DNA from: Bradyrhizobium sp. AUGA SZCCT0176
Lineage (GTDB): Bacteria > Pseudomonadota > Alphaproteobacteria > Rhizobiales > Xanthobacteraceae
Direction of reading: 5' to 3'
Length of the DNA stretch: 64,000 nucleotides
Assembly: GCF_018130145.1 (NCBI RefSeq)
Contig: NZ_JAFCMB010000018.1
Location: 60,574-124,573 of the forward strand
In this document: positions 35,335 to 44,827 of the stretch, one piece after another
Layout: each line of letters opens with the position of its first letter
Position numbering within the stretch: position 1 is the first letter of the stretch
Notes under the pieces: generated by a model
What the model was told of the DNA's origin: nothing
The model's database searches: none
What the model saw: only the letters and a program-made list of their open reading frames with translations
Translations under genes and position numbers: made by a program

Positions 35335-38094
35335 ATGGCGATCCAGAATGGAAATTCCCACGCCGCAGATCTAGGGCTCCGAGCTCTGGCTCTGTTCCTG
35401 CGGATTCATGGCGTCAACGCTACGCCAGAGCAGCTCCGCGATCGATGCGGAAGCGACGCAATCGGCATCCGCGCAATGCTGCGCTGTGCGCGCGAATTTG
35501 GCGTCAATCTCGGTGCGCGGACGACGCATTGGAAGCGACTTGCGGGCATCCAGCTGCCTGGAATCGCATCGCTGAATGACGGCGGATTTCTGCTTCTCGG
35601 AAAGGTCGACGACAGGGGTGCGCTTGTGCTGCACCCGACCTGGTCAAATCCCAGGGTGATGACGCGCGCGGAATTCGAGGAAATCTGGGACGGCGGCTTG
35701 ATCCTGCCCGGACCTCAGAACGTCGCCAATCGGGTGCTTCATGCATTCGCCGGCATCAGCACAAGCGGAGTTGACCTGGCGCGCCGTGCCGGAGACCTTC
35801 TGCTCCGTGCCCTCGCGCCTTTGACGCGTACGCGCGATGCCTTGATGCGTACGCGCGATAGCTTGATGAAAGCCCGCAATACCTTGATGCGTGGACGTTT
35901 CGCCGCCCGCGGCGCTACTGCTCCTGCTCCCCCGCCGGTGAACACCGAAGTCGCGGCGGCGAGTCCCGAATCCGACAATGCCGATGACTCCGCGCTCGTT
36001 GCGCTGACGATATTGCTGCGTAGCCATGGTATCGCGGCCGACCCGGGGCAAATCCGCCATCGGATAGGCGCGGCGCGCGTAGGTGTTACCGAAATCCTGC
36101 GCTGTGCCAAGGAATTTGGGCTCAAGGCACGGGTACAGAAAACGAGCTGGAAGCGGCTTGCGGTTACCCCGCTGCCGGGGATCGCCGTGCTGCGCGACGG
36201 CGGATTTCTGGTCCTCGGCAAAGTGGTCGACGACAATCTCCTCGTTCAGCGCCCGTTGTCCCCCCGACCCGAAACAATGACGCAGGCCGAACTGGAGGCC
36301 ATCTGGGACGGCGACATCATCCTGATGGCCCGGCGCGCGACCCTGACCGATCTCTCCCGGCGTTTCGATATCGGCTGGTTTGTCGGTGCAGTCCACAAGT
36401 ATCGCAGCCTGCTCAGCGAGGTGCTGGTCGCCTCCTTCTTCATTCAGGTCTTTGCCGTCGTTTCACCGCTGTTCTTCCAGGTGGTCATCGACAAGGTGCT
36501 CGTGCATCGAAGCATGAGCACGCTCGACGTTCTGATCATCGGCCTGGTCGCCCTCACCGTTTTCGAGGCCATTCTCGAAACGCTGCGCGTCTATCTGTTC
36601 GCGCACACGACAAACCGTATCGACGTCGAACTCGGCGCCCGGCTGTTTCGTCACCTGATGGCGCTGCCGATCGCCTATTTCCAGGTCCGCCGTGTCGGCG
36701 ATTCGGTGGCACGCGTCCGCGAGCTCGAGAATATCCGCCAGTTCCTGACGAGCTCGGCCCTTACGCTGGTCATCGATCTCCTGTTCACGGTCGTTTTCCT
36801 TGCGGTAATGTTCTACTACTCGACGACGTTGACGCTGATCGTCCTCGCGTCCTTCCCGTTCTACATCGGGATCTCCGCAGGAGTTGCCCCGCTGTTTCGC
36901 CGGCGCCTCGATGAGAAGTTCAATCGCGGATCCGAGAATCAGGCCTTCCTGGTCGAGAGCGTCACCGGCGTCGAAACCCTGAAGGCCATGGCCGTCGAGC
37001 CGCAGATGCAACGCCGCTGGGAGGAGCAACTTGCCGGCTATGTGGCTGCAAGCTTCCGCGTGCTCAGCCTGAACAACACGGCGAGCCAGGCAGTGCAGAT
37101 GATCAACAAGCTGGTCATCGCCGCAATCCTCTACTTCGGCGCCAGGCTCGTGATCGGCGGGGAACTGACAGTCGGGGAGCTCGTCGCGTTCAACATGCTG
37201 GCCGCGCGCGTCAGCACGCCGGTGCTGCGGCTCGCACAGATCTGGCAGGATTTCCATCAGGCCCGGCTGTCGATCGATCGTCTCGGCGACATCCTCAACA
37301 CCCAACCCGAGCCGAGCTTCAATCCTGGCCGCGCCGCGCTGCCGGCGATCCGCGGCAAGGTCACGTTCGAGCACGCGACCTTCCGCTACCGCATCGACGG
37401 CCCCGAGGTGCTGCACAACGTCTCCTTCAGCGTCGAGCCCGGCCAGGTCGTCGGCATCGTGGGCTCCTCGGGTTCGGGCAAGAGCACCATCACCAAGCTG
37501 ATCCAGCGCCTCTATGTGCCGGAGAGCGGGCGCGTGCTGGTTGACGGCGTCGATCTCTCGATGGTTGATCTGAGCTGGCTACGACGGCAGATAGGTGTCG
37601 TGCTGCAGGAGAACGTGCTCTTCAACCGCTCGGTTCGCGAGAACATCGCACTCGCCGATCCGGCCATGCCGATGGAGCGAGTCATCGAGGCGGCATCGCT
37701 CGCCGGCGCTCACGACTTCATCCTTGAGCTACCCGAAGGTTACGACACCGTCGTGGGCGAACGCGGCAGCAGTCTGTCAGGCGGGCAACGCCAGCGTATC
37801 GCGATCGCGCGCGCACTTATCACCGATCCGCGCATCCTCATCTTCGACGAGGCGACAAGCGCCCTGGACTACGAAAGCGAGCGCGCTATCCAGCAGAACA
37901 TGAAACAAATTTCTGCCGGACGGACCGTCTTCGTCATCGCGCACCGGCTCTCTACCGTGCGCAATGCGAACCGGATCATTACGATCGAGCATGGTCGGAT
38001 CGTTGAGGACGGCAGCCATGATGAGCTGATCCGCACGAACGGTCGTTACGCAAACCTTCACTATTTGCAGGCTGGTATCCATGACGTCCGCTAA
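35335..38094 (+). CDS. Type I secretion ABC transporter with two tandem C39-like domains
   Basis: The protein has 919 residues, about 200 more than a typical HlyB-like exporter. Residues about 16-126 and 219-333 are two copies of a C39-peptidase-like domain (ALFLRIHGV..., MLRCAREFGVN, WKRLAGIQLPGI, DGGFLLLGKV, EEIWDGGLIL; second copy ILLRSHGI, ILRCAKEFGL, WKRLAVTPLPGI, DGGFLVLGKV, EAIWDGDIIL). Neither has the catalytic Cys. They are joined by an Arg-rich 7-residue repeat linker. The transmembrane domain follows, then the ATPase with Walker A GSSGSGKST (from residue 710), LSGGQRQR (from 814) and FDEATSALD. It couples ATP hydrolysis to export of the preceding gene product and overlaps the HlyD gene by 14 bp. 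Confidence 0.95.
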   Translation: MAIQNGNSHAADLGLRALALFLRIHGVNATPEQLRDRCGSDAIGIRAMLRCAREFGVNLGARTTHWKRLAGIQLPGIASLNDGGFLLLGKVDDRGALVLHPTWSNPRVMTRAEFEEIWDGGLILPGPQNVANRVLHAFAGISTSGVDLARRAGDLLLRALAPLTRTRDALMRTRDSLMKARNTLMRGRFAARGATAPAPPPVNTEVAAASPESDNADDSALVALTILLRSHGIAADPGQIRHRIGAARVGVTEILRCAKEFGLKARVQKTSWKRLAVTPLPGIAVLRDGGFLVLGKVVDDNLLVQRPLSPRPETMTQAELEAIWDGDIILMARRATLTDLSRRFDIGWFVGAVHKYRSLLSEVLVASFFIQVFAVVSPLFFQVVIDKVLVHRSMSTLDVLIIGLVALTVFEAILETLRVYLFAHTTNRIDVELGARLFRHLMALPIAYFQVRRVGDSVARVRELENIRQFLTSSALTLVIDLLFTVVFLAVMFYYSTTLTLIVLASFPFYIGISAGVAPLFRRRLDEKFNRGSENQAFLVESVTGVETLKAMAVEPQMQRRWEEQLAGYVAASFRVLSLNNTASQAVQMINKLVIAAILYFGARLVIGGELTVGELVAFNMLAARVSTPVLRLAQIWQDFHQARLSIDRLGDILNTQPEPSFNPGRAALPAIRGKVTFEHATFRYRIDGPEVLHNVSFSVEPGQVVGIVGSSGSGKSTITKLIQRLYVPESGRVLVDGVDLSMVDLSWLRRQIGVVLQENVLFNRSVRENIALADPAMPMERVIEAASLAGAHDFILELPEGYDTVVGERGSSLSGGQRQRIAIARALITDPRILIFDEATSALDYESERAIQQNMKQISAGRTVFVIAHRLSTVRNANRIITIEHGRIVEDGSHDELIRTNGRYANLHYLQAGIHDVR

Positions 38095-39508
38095 CCGAAA
38101 CGTCGTTGCATTTCCGAGAGCCGAAGTTCGCCGGCGCGAGAACGAAATTGCGTTCCTGCCGGCGGCTCTCGAAATCACCGAATCGCCTCCGTCGCCGATC
38201 GGGCGTGCGATCGGGGCGAGTATCATCGCACTCTTCTGCGTCGCGCTGGCTTGGGCGTCGCTCGGCAGCGTCGATATCGTCGCCAGCGCGACGGGCAAGA
38301 TCGTGCCGGGTGGGCGCACAAAGCTGATCCAGCCGTTCGAAACCGGCGTTGTCCGCGCCATCCAGGTTCGCGACGGACAGCGTGTCAAGGCCGGTGACGT
38401 CCTGATCGAGCTCGACCCGACGATGACGGAAGCCGACCAGGAGCGCCAAAAGAGCGATCTCCTTGCGGCCGAGCTCGAAGTCGCGCGGCTGCGCGCGGCA
38501 CTGGCGGCTGATCCGCTCGCCGCCTTCCGGCCGCCGCAGAGCGCAAGCGCCGCCGAGGTCGAAATGCATCGCCAGTTCCTGATCAGCCAGCGCGCCGAAC
38601 AGAACGCCAAGCTCGCGGAGATCGAGCGCCAGCTGGGTCAGAAGGAAGCGGAACGGGCGACCACGTCGGCGAGCGCGGCGAAGCTGCAGGCGACGATACC
38701 GGTGCTGCAGGAACGCGTCGACATCCGCAAAGGCCTCGTCGAGAAGGCATTGGCCTCGAAGGTCATCTACCTCTCGGAGTACCAGGAGCTGGTCGGCCTT
38801 CAGCAGGACCTCCTCTTGCAGCAAAGTCGACTGCTCGAAGCCGACGCAGCCACCGCGTTGCTGAAGGAAACGAAGGAAAGGACCGCAGCGGAGTATCGGC
38901 GCACGACCTATGACGCACTTGCGAAGGCCGAGCAGAAGGCTGCGAACGCCGCGCAGGAGGTGGTCAAGGCGGACCGGCGCACGAAACTACAGCGCTTGAC
39001 CGCACCGGTCGACGGCATCGTGCAGCAGCTTGCCGTTCATACGGTGGGTGGCGTGGTGACGCCGGCACAGGCGCTGGCCGTGGTAGTTCCGAGCGACAGC
39101 CAGCTCGAGATCGAGGCCATGCTCTCCAATCGCGACATTGGCTTCGTTCATCCGGGACTGAAGGCCGAGATCAAGGTCGACACCTTCAACTTCACGCGTT
39201 ATGGGCTCCTTCATGGCGACGTGCTCAGCGTGTCGTCAGATGCCATCACGCGCGACAGGCCGCAGAGCGGTTCGAATGACCGGGGATCGGGTACAGCGCA
39301 GAGCAGCAGTGAGCCGAAAGGTCAAGAACTGGAATATGCCGCCCGCATTTCACTCGACCGTCCGGAGATGCAGGTGGAGGACAAGCTCGTCAAGCTCGGC
39401 CCCGGAATGGCGGTGACGGTTGAAATCAAGACCGGCACGCGCAGGATCATCAGCTACCTTCTGTCGCCGCTGGCGCGATACAAGCAGGAGTCGATGCGAG
39501 AGCGGTAG
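38081..39508 (+). CDS. HlyD-family membrane fusion protein of the type I secretion system
   Basis: The protein has 475 residues with one membrane helix at about residues 44-64 (IGASIIALFCVALAWASLGS). Lipoyl-like half domains (IVPGGRTKLIQPFETGVV, and LTAPVDGIVQQLAVHTVGGV) flank a long coiled coil (about 115-285). The C-terminal beta-barrel ends KTGTRRIISYLLSPL, the typical HlyD/LktD ending. It bridges the ABC exporter to an outer-membrane TolC-like protein, whose gene is not in this window. It is translated from an ATG inside the ABC gene's end. Confidence 0.95.
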   Translation: MTSANRNVVAFPRAEVRRRENEIAFLPAALEITESPPSPIGRAIGASIIALFCVALAWASLGSVDIVASATGKIVPGGRTKLIQPFETGVVRAIQVRDGQRVKAGDVLIELDPTMTEADQERQKSDLLAAELEVARLRAALAADPLAAFRPPQSASAAEVEMHRQFLISQRAEQNAKLAEIERQLGQKEAERATTSASAAKLQATIPVLQERVDIRKGLVEKALASKVIYLSEYQELVGLQQDLLLQQSRLLEADAATALLKETKERTAAEYRRTTYDALAKAEQKAANAAQEVVKADRRTKLQRLTAPVDGIVQQLAVHTVGGVVTPAQALAVVVPSDSQLEIEAMLSNRDIGFVHPGLKAEIKVDTFNFTRYGLLHGDVLSVSSDAITRDRPQSGSNDRGSGTAQSSSEPKGQELEYAARISLDRPEMQVEDKLVKLGPGMAVTVEIKTGTRRIISYLLSPLARYKQESMRER

Positions 39509-39658
39509 ACGAAGCGGAACACCATCGGTGAGCCTTACGGGTAATTGGCAGCGGACAATTGCCCGTAAGGCGCTGCCCGCTTTCGAACGAAGCACCTGCC
39601 GGGAGATGCCGGCCGTGGAGACGATTGCGCGGATGTCGCCAGTCGATTGGCGTATGCG

Positions 39659-42280
39659 CTAGCGACGCAGCGCTTCCAGCCGCGCTTTCGCCCCCTGGAT
39701 TCCTGCGGCGTCGGCCCTTGCATAGAGGCTTTGCGCCTTGCTCGCATCGCCGCGCGTGCCCTGAGTTTTCCATTTCGCAAGGATCAATGGGTCGTAGGTT
39801 TCTGCCAGCGCGAAGCTCGCCTGGGCGCTGCCCATCTCGACGGCACGCTCAAGTACAAGCCGCGCCGCGCCTATATCGCCCTGCCGGAGCAGTGCGCTCG
39901 CGCGCGCAACCAACCCTGTCGCCACCGCGGCTTGCTCGGAATCGAGCTGAGCATCGCCACGCGAGGGCGCCGCTGGTGCCCACTCGGCACGCGCCTCTGC
40001 AAGATCCTGCTGCAACCACGCGGGCCGCTCGCGCTGGTCCTGTGCCGATTTGCGAGGCAACGGCGCGCCGTTTGCAGCCGCCTCTCTGAGTTCCGCCGCT
40101 TCGCCTCCAGCTTTGCGGGCTTGCGCCTTGTACGCATAGATCGCGCTCCGCGTCATCGGGAGGCCTTCAAGCAAATCGGCCGTTTCGTGCTCTTTTTGGG
40201 TCGATCGCCTCAACTCCGCGGCACTGGCTACCGTCGCCTGCTTCCGCCGTGTAGCTTCCTCGTCGGCCTTTGCCGCCAGCGCGGTCTGGATCTCGACATC
40301 ACGCCGCGCCGCTGCAAGCTCCTGCTCCAGTCGCGCGGATCGCTCGCGCTCCTGTTGGAGGGACTTCTGCAGCTCCGCCGCGCCGCTCTCCCCCGCCGCT
40401 TTCAGCCGGGAAGTTTCCTCACCCGCCTTCGTCGCCAGCGCGGTCTGGGTCTCGACATCACGCCGCGCCGCTGCAAGCTCCTTCTCCAGCCGTGCGGATC
40501 GCTCACGCTCCTGTTGACGGGACTTCTGCAGCTCCGCCGCACCGCTCTCCCCCGCCGCTTTCAGCCGGGAAGTTTCCGCGCCTGCTTTCGTCGCCAGCGC
40601 GGTCTGGGTCTCGACATCACGCCGCGCCGCTGCAAGCTCCTGCTCCAGCCGCGCGGATCGCTCACGCTCCTGCTGCCGGGACTTCTGCAGCTCCGCCGCG
40701 CCGCTCTCCCCCGCCGCCTTCAGCCGGGAAGTTTCCTCCCCTGCTTTCGTCGCCAGCGCGGTCTGGGTCTCGACATCACGCCGTGCCGCTGCAAGCTCCT
40801 GCTCCAGCCGCGCGGATCGCTCACGCTCCTGTTGCCGGGACTTCTGCAGCTCCGCCGCGCCGCTCTCCCCCGCCGCCTTCAGCCGGGAAGTTTCCTCCCC
40901 TGCTTTCGTCGCCAGCGCGGTCTGGATCTCGACATCACGCCGCGCCGCTGCAAGCTCCTGCTCCAGCCGCGCGGATCGCTCACGCTCCTGTTGCCGGGAC
41001 TTCTGCAGCTCCGCCGCGCCGCTCTCCCTTTCCTGTTTCAGCCGGAACGCTTCCTCACCCGCTTTCACCGCCAGCGCAGCCTGGGTCTCGACGTCACGTC
41101 GGGCAACCGCCAGATCCTGCTCCAGACGTGCGAACCGCTCGCGCTCGTCCGGAGCGGCTTTGCCAGGCGACGGCGCGCCGTTTGCAGCTGCTTGCCTGAG
41201 TTCTGCCGCTTCGTCTCCAGCTTTGCGGGCCTGAGCTTCGTATGCATAGATCGCGCTCCGCGTCAGGGAGAGGTCTTGTGCCAGCGCGTCGGCCCTTGCG
41301 CGCGACTGCCTCAGTTCGGCAGCCCCGGCTTCCGCCGCCTGCTTCCGCCGCAAACCCTCCTCGCTTGCCTTTGCCGCCAGCGCGGCCTGGGTCTCGACAT
41401 CACCCCGCGCTGCCGCAAGATCCTGCTCCAGCCGGGCGGACCGCTCGCGCTCCTGGTGCAGGGATCTCTGCAGCTCTGCGCCGCTCTCTCCCGCCGCTTT
41501 CAGCAGGGCAGTTTCCTCACCCGCTTTCTTCGCCAGCGCGGTCAGGGTCTCGACATCATTCCGCACCGTCGCCAGATCCTTCTCCAGCCGCGCGGACCGC
41601 TCGCGCTCCTGGTGCAGGGATTTCTGCAGTTCCGCAGCGATGCTCTCCCCCGCCTGTTTCGACCGGGAAGCTTCCTCGCCTGCCCTTGCAGCCAATGCGG
41701 TCTGGGTCCCGACATCGCGTCGCGCCGCCGCGAGGTCCTGCTCCAGCCGGTCTGCCAGTTCACGCGCCTCTTGCAGGGAGTTCTGCAACTCCGCCGCACC
41801 GCTCGGCGCAGCCTGCCTCATGCGCGCGGTTTCTTCGACCGCTTTAGCCGCTAGCGCGCTCTGGGTTTCGACATCCCTTCGCGCTGCCGCAAGACCCTGC
41901 TCCAGCCTCTCGGCCCGATCGCGCTCCTGCTCGAGACGTTGCAGCAACTCGATATCGCGCCTTGCATTGCTGAGTTCGCGGGACAGGGTCTCCGCCCAGT
42001 GAAGTTCCTGTTCCGGAGACTGCCTTGTGTCGCCGATCGTCGCTTGGACAACCTGCACCGATTTGCCGTAGCCGCCCCGGCTCGGCAGCAGGGTTACCAA
42101 ATTGCCATCACCCTCCGTTCCAACGGAATCGAGATTGCGGGCAGCCGTCGCGTGCTGCGCATCCGCCAAGGGTCGCACTCGATCGGGGGACGCCTGCGTT
42201 TCCGACGCCCATGTCATTGCGAGCATGGCGGCGGCCATCCACAGGGGCGCGGATCGTCCGGGCACAGGCAGTTGCCTCAT
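39659..42280 (-). CDS. Long coiled-coil protein built of 53-residue repeats, with C-terminal Sel1-like part
   Basis: The protein has about 873 residues from ATG 42280, chosen because it places a signal-like helix at the N-terminus (PLWMAAAMLAMTWASETQA). The frame continues to 42400. Residues about 100-740 are a continuous coiled coil in which RSARLEQELAAARRDVETQT, ALATKAGEETSRLKAAGESG and AAELQKSRQQERE recur. The last about 90 residues (ASALLRQGDIGAARLVLERA, ASFALAETYDP, SLYARADAAGI) are Sel1/TPR-like. A periplasmic scaffold or stalk is likely. A partner is not evident, although the type I secretion genes are immediately downstream (convergent). Confidence 0.82.
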   Translation of the reverse strand: MRQLPVPGRSAPLWMAAAMLAMTWASETQASPDRVRPLADAQHATAARNLDSVGTEGDGNLVTLLPSRGGYGKSVQVVQATIGDTRQSPEQELHWAETLSRELSNARRDIELLQRLEQERDRAERLEQGLAAARRDVETQSALAAKAVEETARMRQAAPSGAAELQNSLQEARELADRLEQDLAAARRDVGTQTALAARAGEEASRSKQAGESIAAELQKSLHQERERSARLEKDLATVRNDVETLTALAKKAGEETALLKAAGESGAELQRSLHQERERSARLEQDLAAARGDVETQAALAAKASEEGLRRKQAAEAGAAELRQSRARADALAQDLSLTRSAIYAYEAQARKAGDEAAELRQAAANGAPSPGKAAPDERERFARLEQDLAVARRDVETQAALAVKAGEEAFRLKQERESGAAELQKSRQQERERSARLEQELAAARRDVEIQTALATKAGEETSRLKAAGESGAAELQKSRQQERERSARLEQELAAARRDVETQTALATKAGEETSRLKAAGESGAAELQKSRQQERERSARLEQELAAARRDVETQTALATKAGAETSRLKAAGESGAAELQKSRQQERERSARLEKELAAARRDVETQTALATKAGEETSRLKAAGESGAAELQKSLQQERERSARLEQELAAARRDVEIQTALAAKADEEATRRKQATVASAAELRRSTQKEHETADLLEGLPMTRSAIYAYKAQARKAGGEAAELREAAANGAPLPRKSAQDQRERPAWLQQDLAEARAEWAPAAPSRGDAQLDSEQAAVATGLVARASALLRQGDIGAARLVLERAVEMGSAQASFALAETYDPLILAKWKTQGTRGDASKAQSLYARADAAGIQGAKARLEALRR
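40281..41075. repeat. Near-perfect 159-bp tandem DNA repeats inside the coiled-coil gene
   Basis: The string gcggtctgg, or its close variant, recurs at 40281, 40440, 40599, 40758, 40917 and 41076, exactly 159 bp (53 codons) apart. The central units differ by only a few bases. Units further toward the gene's 5' end are diverged. Such homogeneity implies recent expansion or gene conversion and predicts length variation between strains. Confidence 0.9.
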
Positions 42281-42504
42281 TGTCCTTTGCAATGTCTTCT
42301 GCCCAAACGGCGGCGTGTCCGAATCGTTGCGCGACGCGCTTTCGATATCGGAGACGGTATTTAATCCGTCACTGGGAATAACCGTGCGGCCCATCTGCAA
42401 TCACCCGTCGCTTGGCGATGCGACCCGTTCAGGTCGCGCTATTATGCGCCCCGCCGCTACGCAAATCCTATGATTCGCATGGGGGACCCCCCACCCCTTT
42501 CGGG

Positions 42505-43107
42505 TTAGGGTTTTACATAGGACCAGCCCTTCTCCTGCAGCTCCATCACGCGCACGACGCCTGACTTCACCACCTCCGCCTGACGAACAATCGGGATGTC
42601 CTTGTTCTCGGCCTTGTGCATTCTTTCCTGAGTGTTGCCGCAGGCCTTGAACGATACCTCCGGCGTGCTCAGCGCCATCTCCTCGATACGGGCCTTTACC
42701 GGCGACGTGTCATCGCGCAGCATATGCAGGCCGGGCCCGAACGTGACCACCTCGATTTTCACCTTCTCGCCGGCATCCTTGTAGTATTGCGCAACGTTCG
42801 TTGCATTGTTGAGCGCGAGATTCATGGCGGCGGGGTCGTTCGTGTTCACTTGCAAAATCAAACGGTGCGCTTTGGAGTCGGACGCAAGCCGGGCGTTGGC
42901 GGCAAGAGGGGATCGTGCCCTTTTTTGTGTGGTTGCTTTGTTAGGTGTGGTGGCTTTTGCTGCAATGCGCTGATGGTGTGTAGCGGGCTCAGTCGTTGTC
43001 GGCACCCAGTACCGTCCGCCCTGCTCCGCCGCAGCGAATGGCGCGGCGAACAGTACCGTTGCGGCTGCCATGGTGATTACCCGCGCAATATACTGAAACA
43101 TGCTCAT
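42505..43107 (-). CDS. Periplasmic DsrE-family-like protein
   Basis: The protein has about 200 residues from ATG 43107, with agaggcatc upstream. A signal peptide occupies about residues 1-27 (VITMAAATVLFAAPFAAA). After a low-complexity basic linker, residues about 80-195 resemble the DsrE/DsrF fold (HRLILQVNTNDPAAMNLALN, VKIEVVTFGPGLHMLRDD, VSFKACGNTQERM). The Cys in FKACGNT sits where many DsrE-like proteins have one. It is preceded by the secreted protein gene (stop 43143) on the same strand, so the TAXI-secreted-DsrE genes appear to be one operon. Role unknown. Confidence 0.8.
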   Translation of the reverse strand: MSMFQYIARVITMAAATVLFAAPFAAAEQGGRYWVPTTTEPATHHQRIAAKATTPNKATTQKRARSPLAANARLASDSKAHRLILQVNTNDPAAMNLALNNATNVAQYYKDAGEKVKIEVVTFGPGLHMLRDDTSPVKARIEEMALSTPEVSFKACGNTQERMHKAENKDIPIVRQAEVVKSGVVRVMELQEKGWSYVKP

Positions 43108-43142
43108 GATGCCTCTCCTATCAATACACGTTGTTGGACCGC

Positions 43143-43772
43143 TCATCCGTTAGGTTTCGTGGCTGGATGTGGCCACCTGCACACAGTGGCCATCTTCGTA
43201 CGCACCGCCTCCAGCCCGCCTAGCGAGAACACTGCATCCAGAGCAGTCCCCATCCGGGATGTAAGGTGAACACTGAGGCTTCCGCTGTCTGGAAGAGATT
43301 GCAGCAAGCGAACAACGTCGCCCCCGAACGCCACTCCGATTCCGGACGTCGGCGCTGTTGCCGCGATCTGCAGCCCCTGACCATCGTTGACGCGATAGGA
43401 AATCGCATAATCGGTGCCGCGACCGGAAACGCCGGGCCCGGCGACCACCAGTTCGCTCCGCCCGCCGCGGCAGCGAATCGAAAGCTTCACTCCGGATTCG
43501 CCTGCACCATCGCGTGACGATGTTGTGGCGGTAGCGACCGGTGAATAGTCGACGGGTGAGATCGTCACGCTGATGATCCAGTTGTTTGCCTGGTTCGCCT
43601 GACGCGGCGCGGTGGTCCGCGGCGCCCTCTCGGGGCACTCCAGGCCTGCTGCGCGTTCAGCCGGGGAACAATCGTGAAGCTGCGCTGCCGGATGATCTTG
43701 TGCCCCTTGCGCCAACGCATTGCCGCTTGCGAGCGTGATTCCAGCCACGAACCATACGGCTGCGCGTCTCAT
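43143..43772 (-). CDS. Small secreted protein, TagO/VasI-like pattern
   Basis: The protein has 209 residues from ATG 43772, whose ATGA overlaps the TAXI gene stop. The signal peptide is MRRAAVWFVAGITLASGNAL ending AQG. The mature part (NNWIISVTISPVDYSP, VKLSIRCRGGRSELVVAG, SYRVNDG, MATVCRWP) has Cys, the IRC strand and a terminal Cys, as in small periplasmic proteins of the TagO/VasI type. That resemblance is by pattern only, and no type VI genes are nearby. Function not established. Confidence 0.7.
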   Translation of the reverse strand: MRRAAVWFVAGITLASGNALAQGAQDHPAAQLHDCSPAERAAGLECPERAPRTTAPRQANQANNWIISVTISPVDYSPVATATTSSRDGAGESGVKLSIRCRGGRSELVVAGPGVSGRGTDYAISYRVNDGQGLQIAATAPTSGIGVAFGGDVVRLLQSLPDSGSLSVHLTSRMGTALDAVFSLGGLEAVRTKMATVCRWPHPATKPNG

Positions 43773-44827
43773 TGCGATGCATGCGCAGCACGCGGCCCAC
43801 GATCGAGCCATGCCTGCGCCGCAGGGAAGCGCGCCAGACCAGGAACGGTAGCCGCGAGATTGATCGATTTCCACTTCTGGTCGAAGCCAGGCTGCTGCAA
43901 CTTTTCAATCCGGGAGAAAAGATGGTCCACGAAGCGCGCTAGCCGCTCGTAGCGGTTTGATTTGGCTGGAAAGTTGAACGCGACGAGAGCGGTCGGCACC
44001 GCAATCGTCGTTACACGTTCGCCCGGCTTGATCAGGTTGGGGTATTCTGCGGCATCGAGCGCGGCAGGAAGATAATAGTCTTCGAACTTGCGGTCATAGG
44101 GGACGGGCAGGAACTTGAACCCCGACTCCCAGCGGCCGCGCACGAAAGCATCCACCGGCTTCGAGGTAATGAAGACGACCGCGGCCATCTCGCCCTTGCG
44201 CATCTGCTCGAGTGCGATCTGATGCGGGATGAAGGTCTTTTCCACATCGAGGCCAAGACGACTGAAGATCAGCGGCCCCGAATAGGCTGCCGCGGTGCCC
44301 TGGGTATTGAAGTTCACCTTCTTGCCGACGAGATCGTTCAGGCTCTGAATCTCGGGACGAACGAAGATATGAAGTTCGGACGGAAACAAGTTCAGCACAT
44401 AGGCCAGCCGTTGCTGAATATCGGGCACCTGGCTCTTGTATTCCTCAAGCACGTCGGAATTGATGATGGCAGCATCGATGCCGCGCAAATAAAGCAGCGA
44501 GTTCACGTTTTCCGTGGCCCCGCGCGTCACGATCGGAAGAACGTGCAGCTTGTCACCATCATCCACGACGCGGGCTACTTCAGCCGCCAGGCGGATAGGT
44601 GCACCCTCAAGAAGACCTCCGGCGAGGCCAACCGTCCAGGCGTTCATCGTCACTTGCGGCTTTTGCAGCGGTGCCTCACGTCGCAATTGACGAGTGGCAG
44701 GTTGCGTCTGTGCATCCACGTCGGACGGTTGAATGATCGTGAGCAGCGGGGCCAGCGCCGCCAGCACAAGCAGCTTGCGCAACGCAGCCTTTGCGTTCCG
44801 CGCCCCATCGGCAATCACCTGTCCCAT
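43769..44827 (-). CDS. TAXI-family solute-binding protein
   Basis: The protein has 352 residues from ATG 44827, with aagga 7 bases upstream. An N-terminal hydrophobic segment (LLVLAALAPLLTIIQP) serves as signal or anchor. The binding domain shows WTVGLAGGLLEGAPIRLAAE, LHVLPIVTRGATENVNSLLY, IDAAIINSDVL and LVGKKVNFNTQGTAA, the NMT1/TAXI pattern. No TRAP membrane subunits are adjacent, so it may be an orphan receptor or a sensor. It leads the operon containing the TagO-like and DsrE-like genes. Confidence 0.85.
   Translation of the reverse strand: MGQVIADGARNAKAALRKLLVLAALAPLLTIIQPSDVDAQTQPATRQLRREAPLQKPQVTMNAWTVGLAGGLLEGAPIRLAAEVARVVDDGDKLHVLPIVTRGATENVNSLLYLRGIDAAIINSDVLEEYKSQVPDIQQRLAYVLNLFPSELHIFVRPEIQSLNDLVGKKVNFNTQGTAAAYSGPLIFSRLGLDVEKTFIPHQIALEQMRKGEMAAVVFITSKPVDAFVRGRWESGFKFLPVPYDRKFEDYYLPAALDAAEYPNLIKPGERVTTIAVPTALVAFNFPAKSNRYERLARFVDHLFSRIEKLQQPGFDQKWKSINLAATVPGLARFPAAQAWLDRGPRAAHASQ

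Noticed and set aside
40281..41075. Regular repeats that could be mistaken for a CRISPR array
   Set aside because: Units are 159 bp with no unique spacers and lie in frame within a coding gene.
39647..41854. 735-codon open frame on the plus strand opposite the coiled-coil gene, full of repeated Arg/Leu-rich units
   Set aside because: It is an antisense shadow of the GC-rich, repetitive coiled-coil gene; the minus-strand product has heptads, a signal-like helix and a Sel1-like end, and the plus-strand one has no coherent pattern.
43143..43772. Part of a type VI secretion system (TagO)
   Set aside because: Resemblance is only in short strand patterns, and none of the core type VI genes is in the window.
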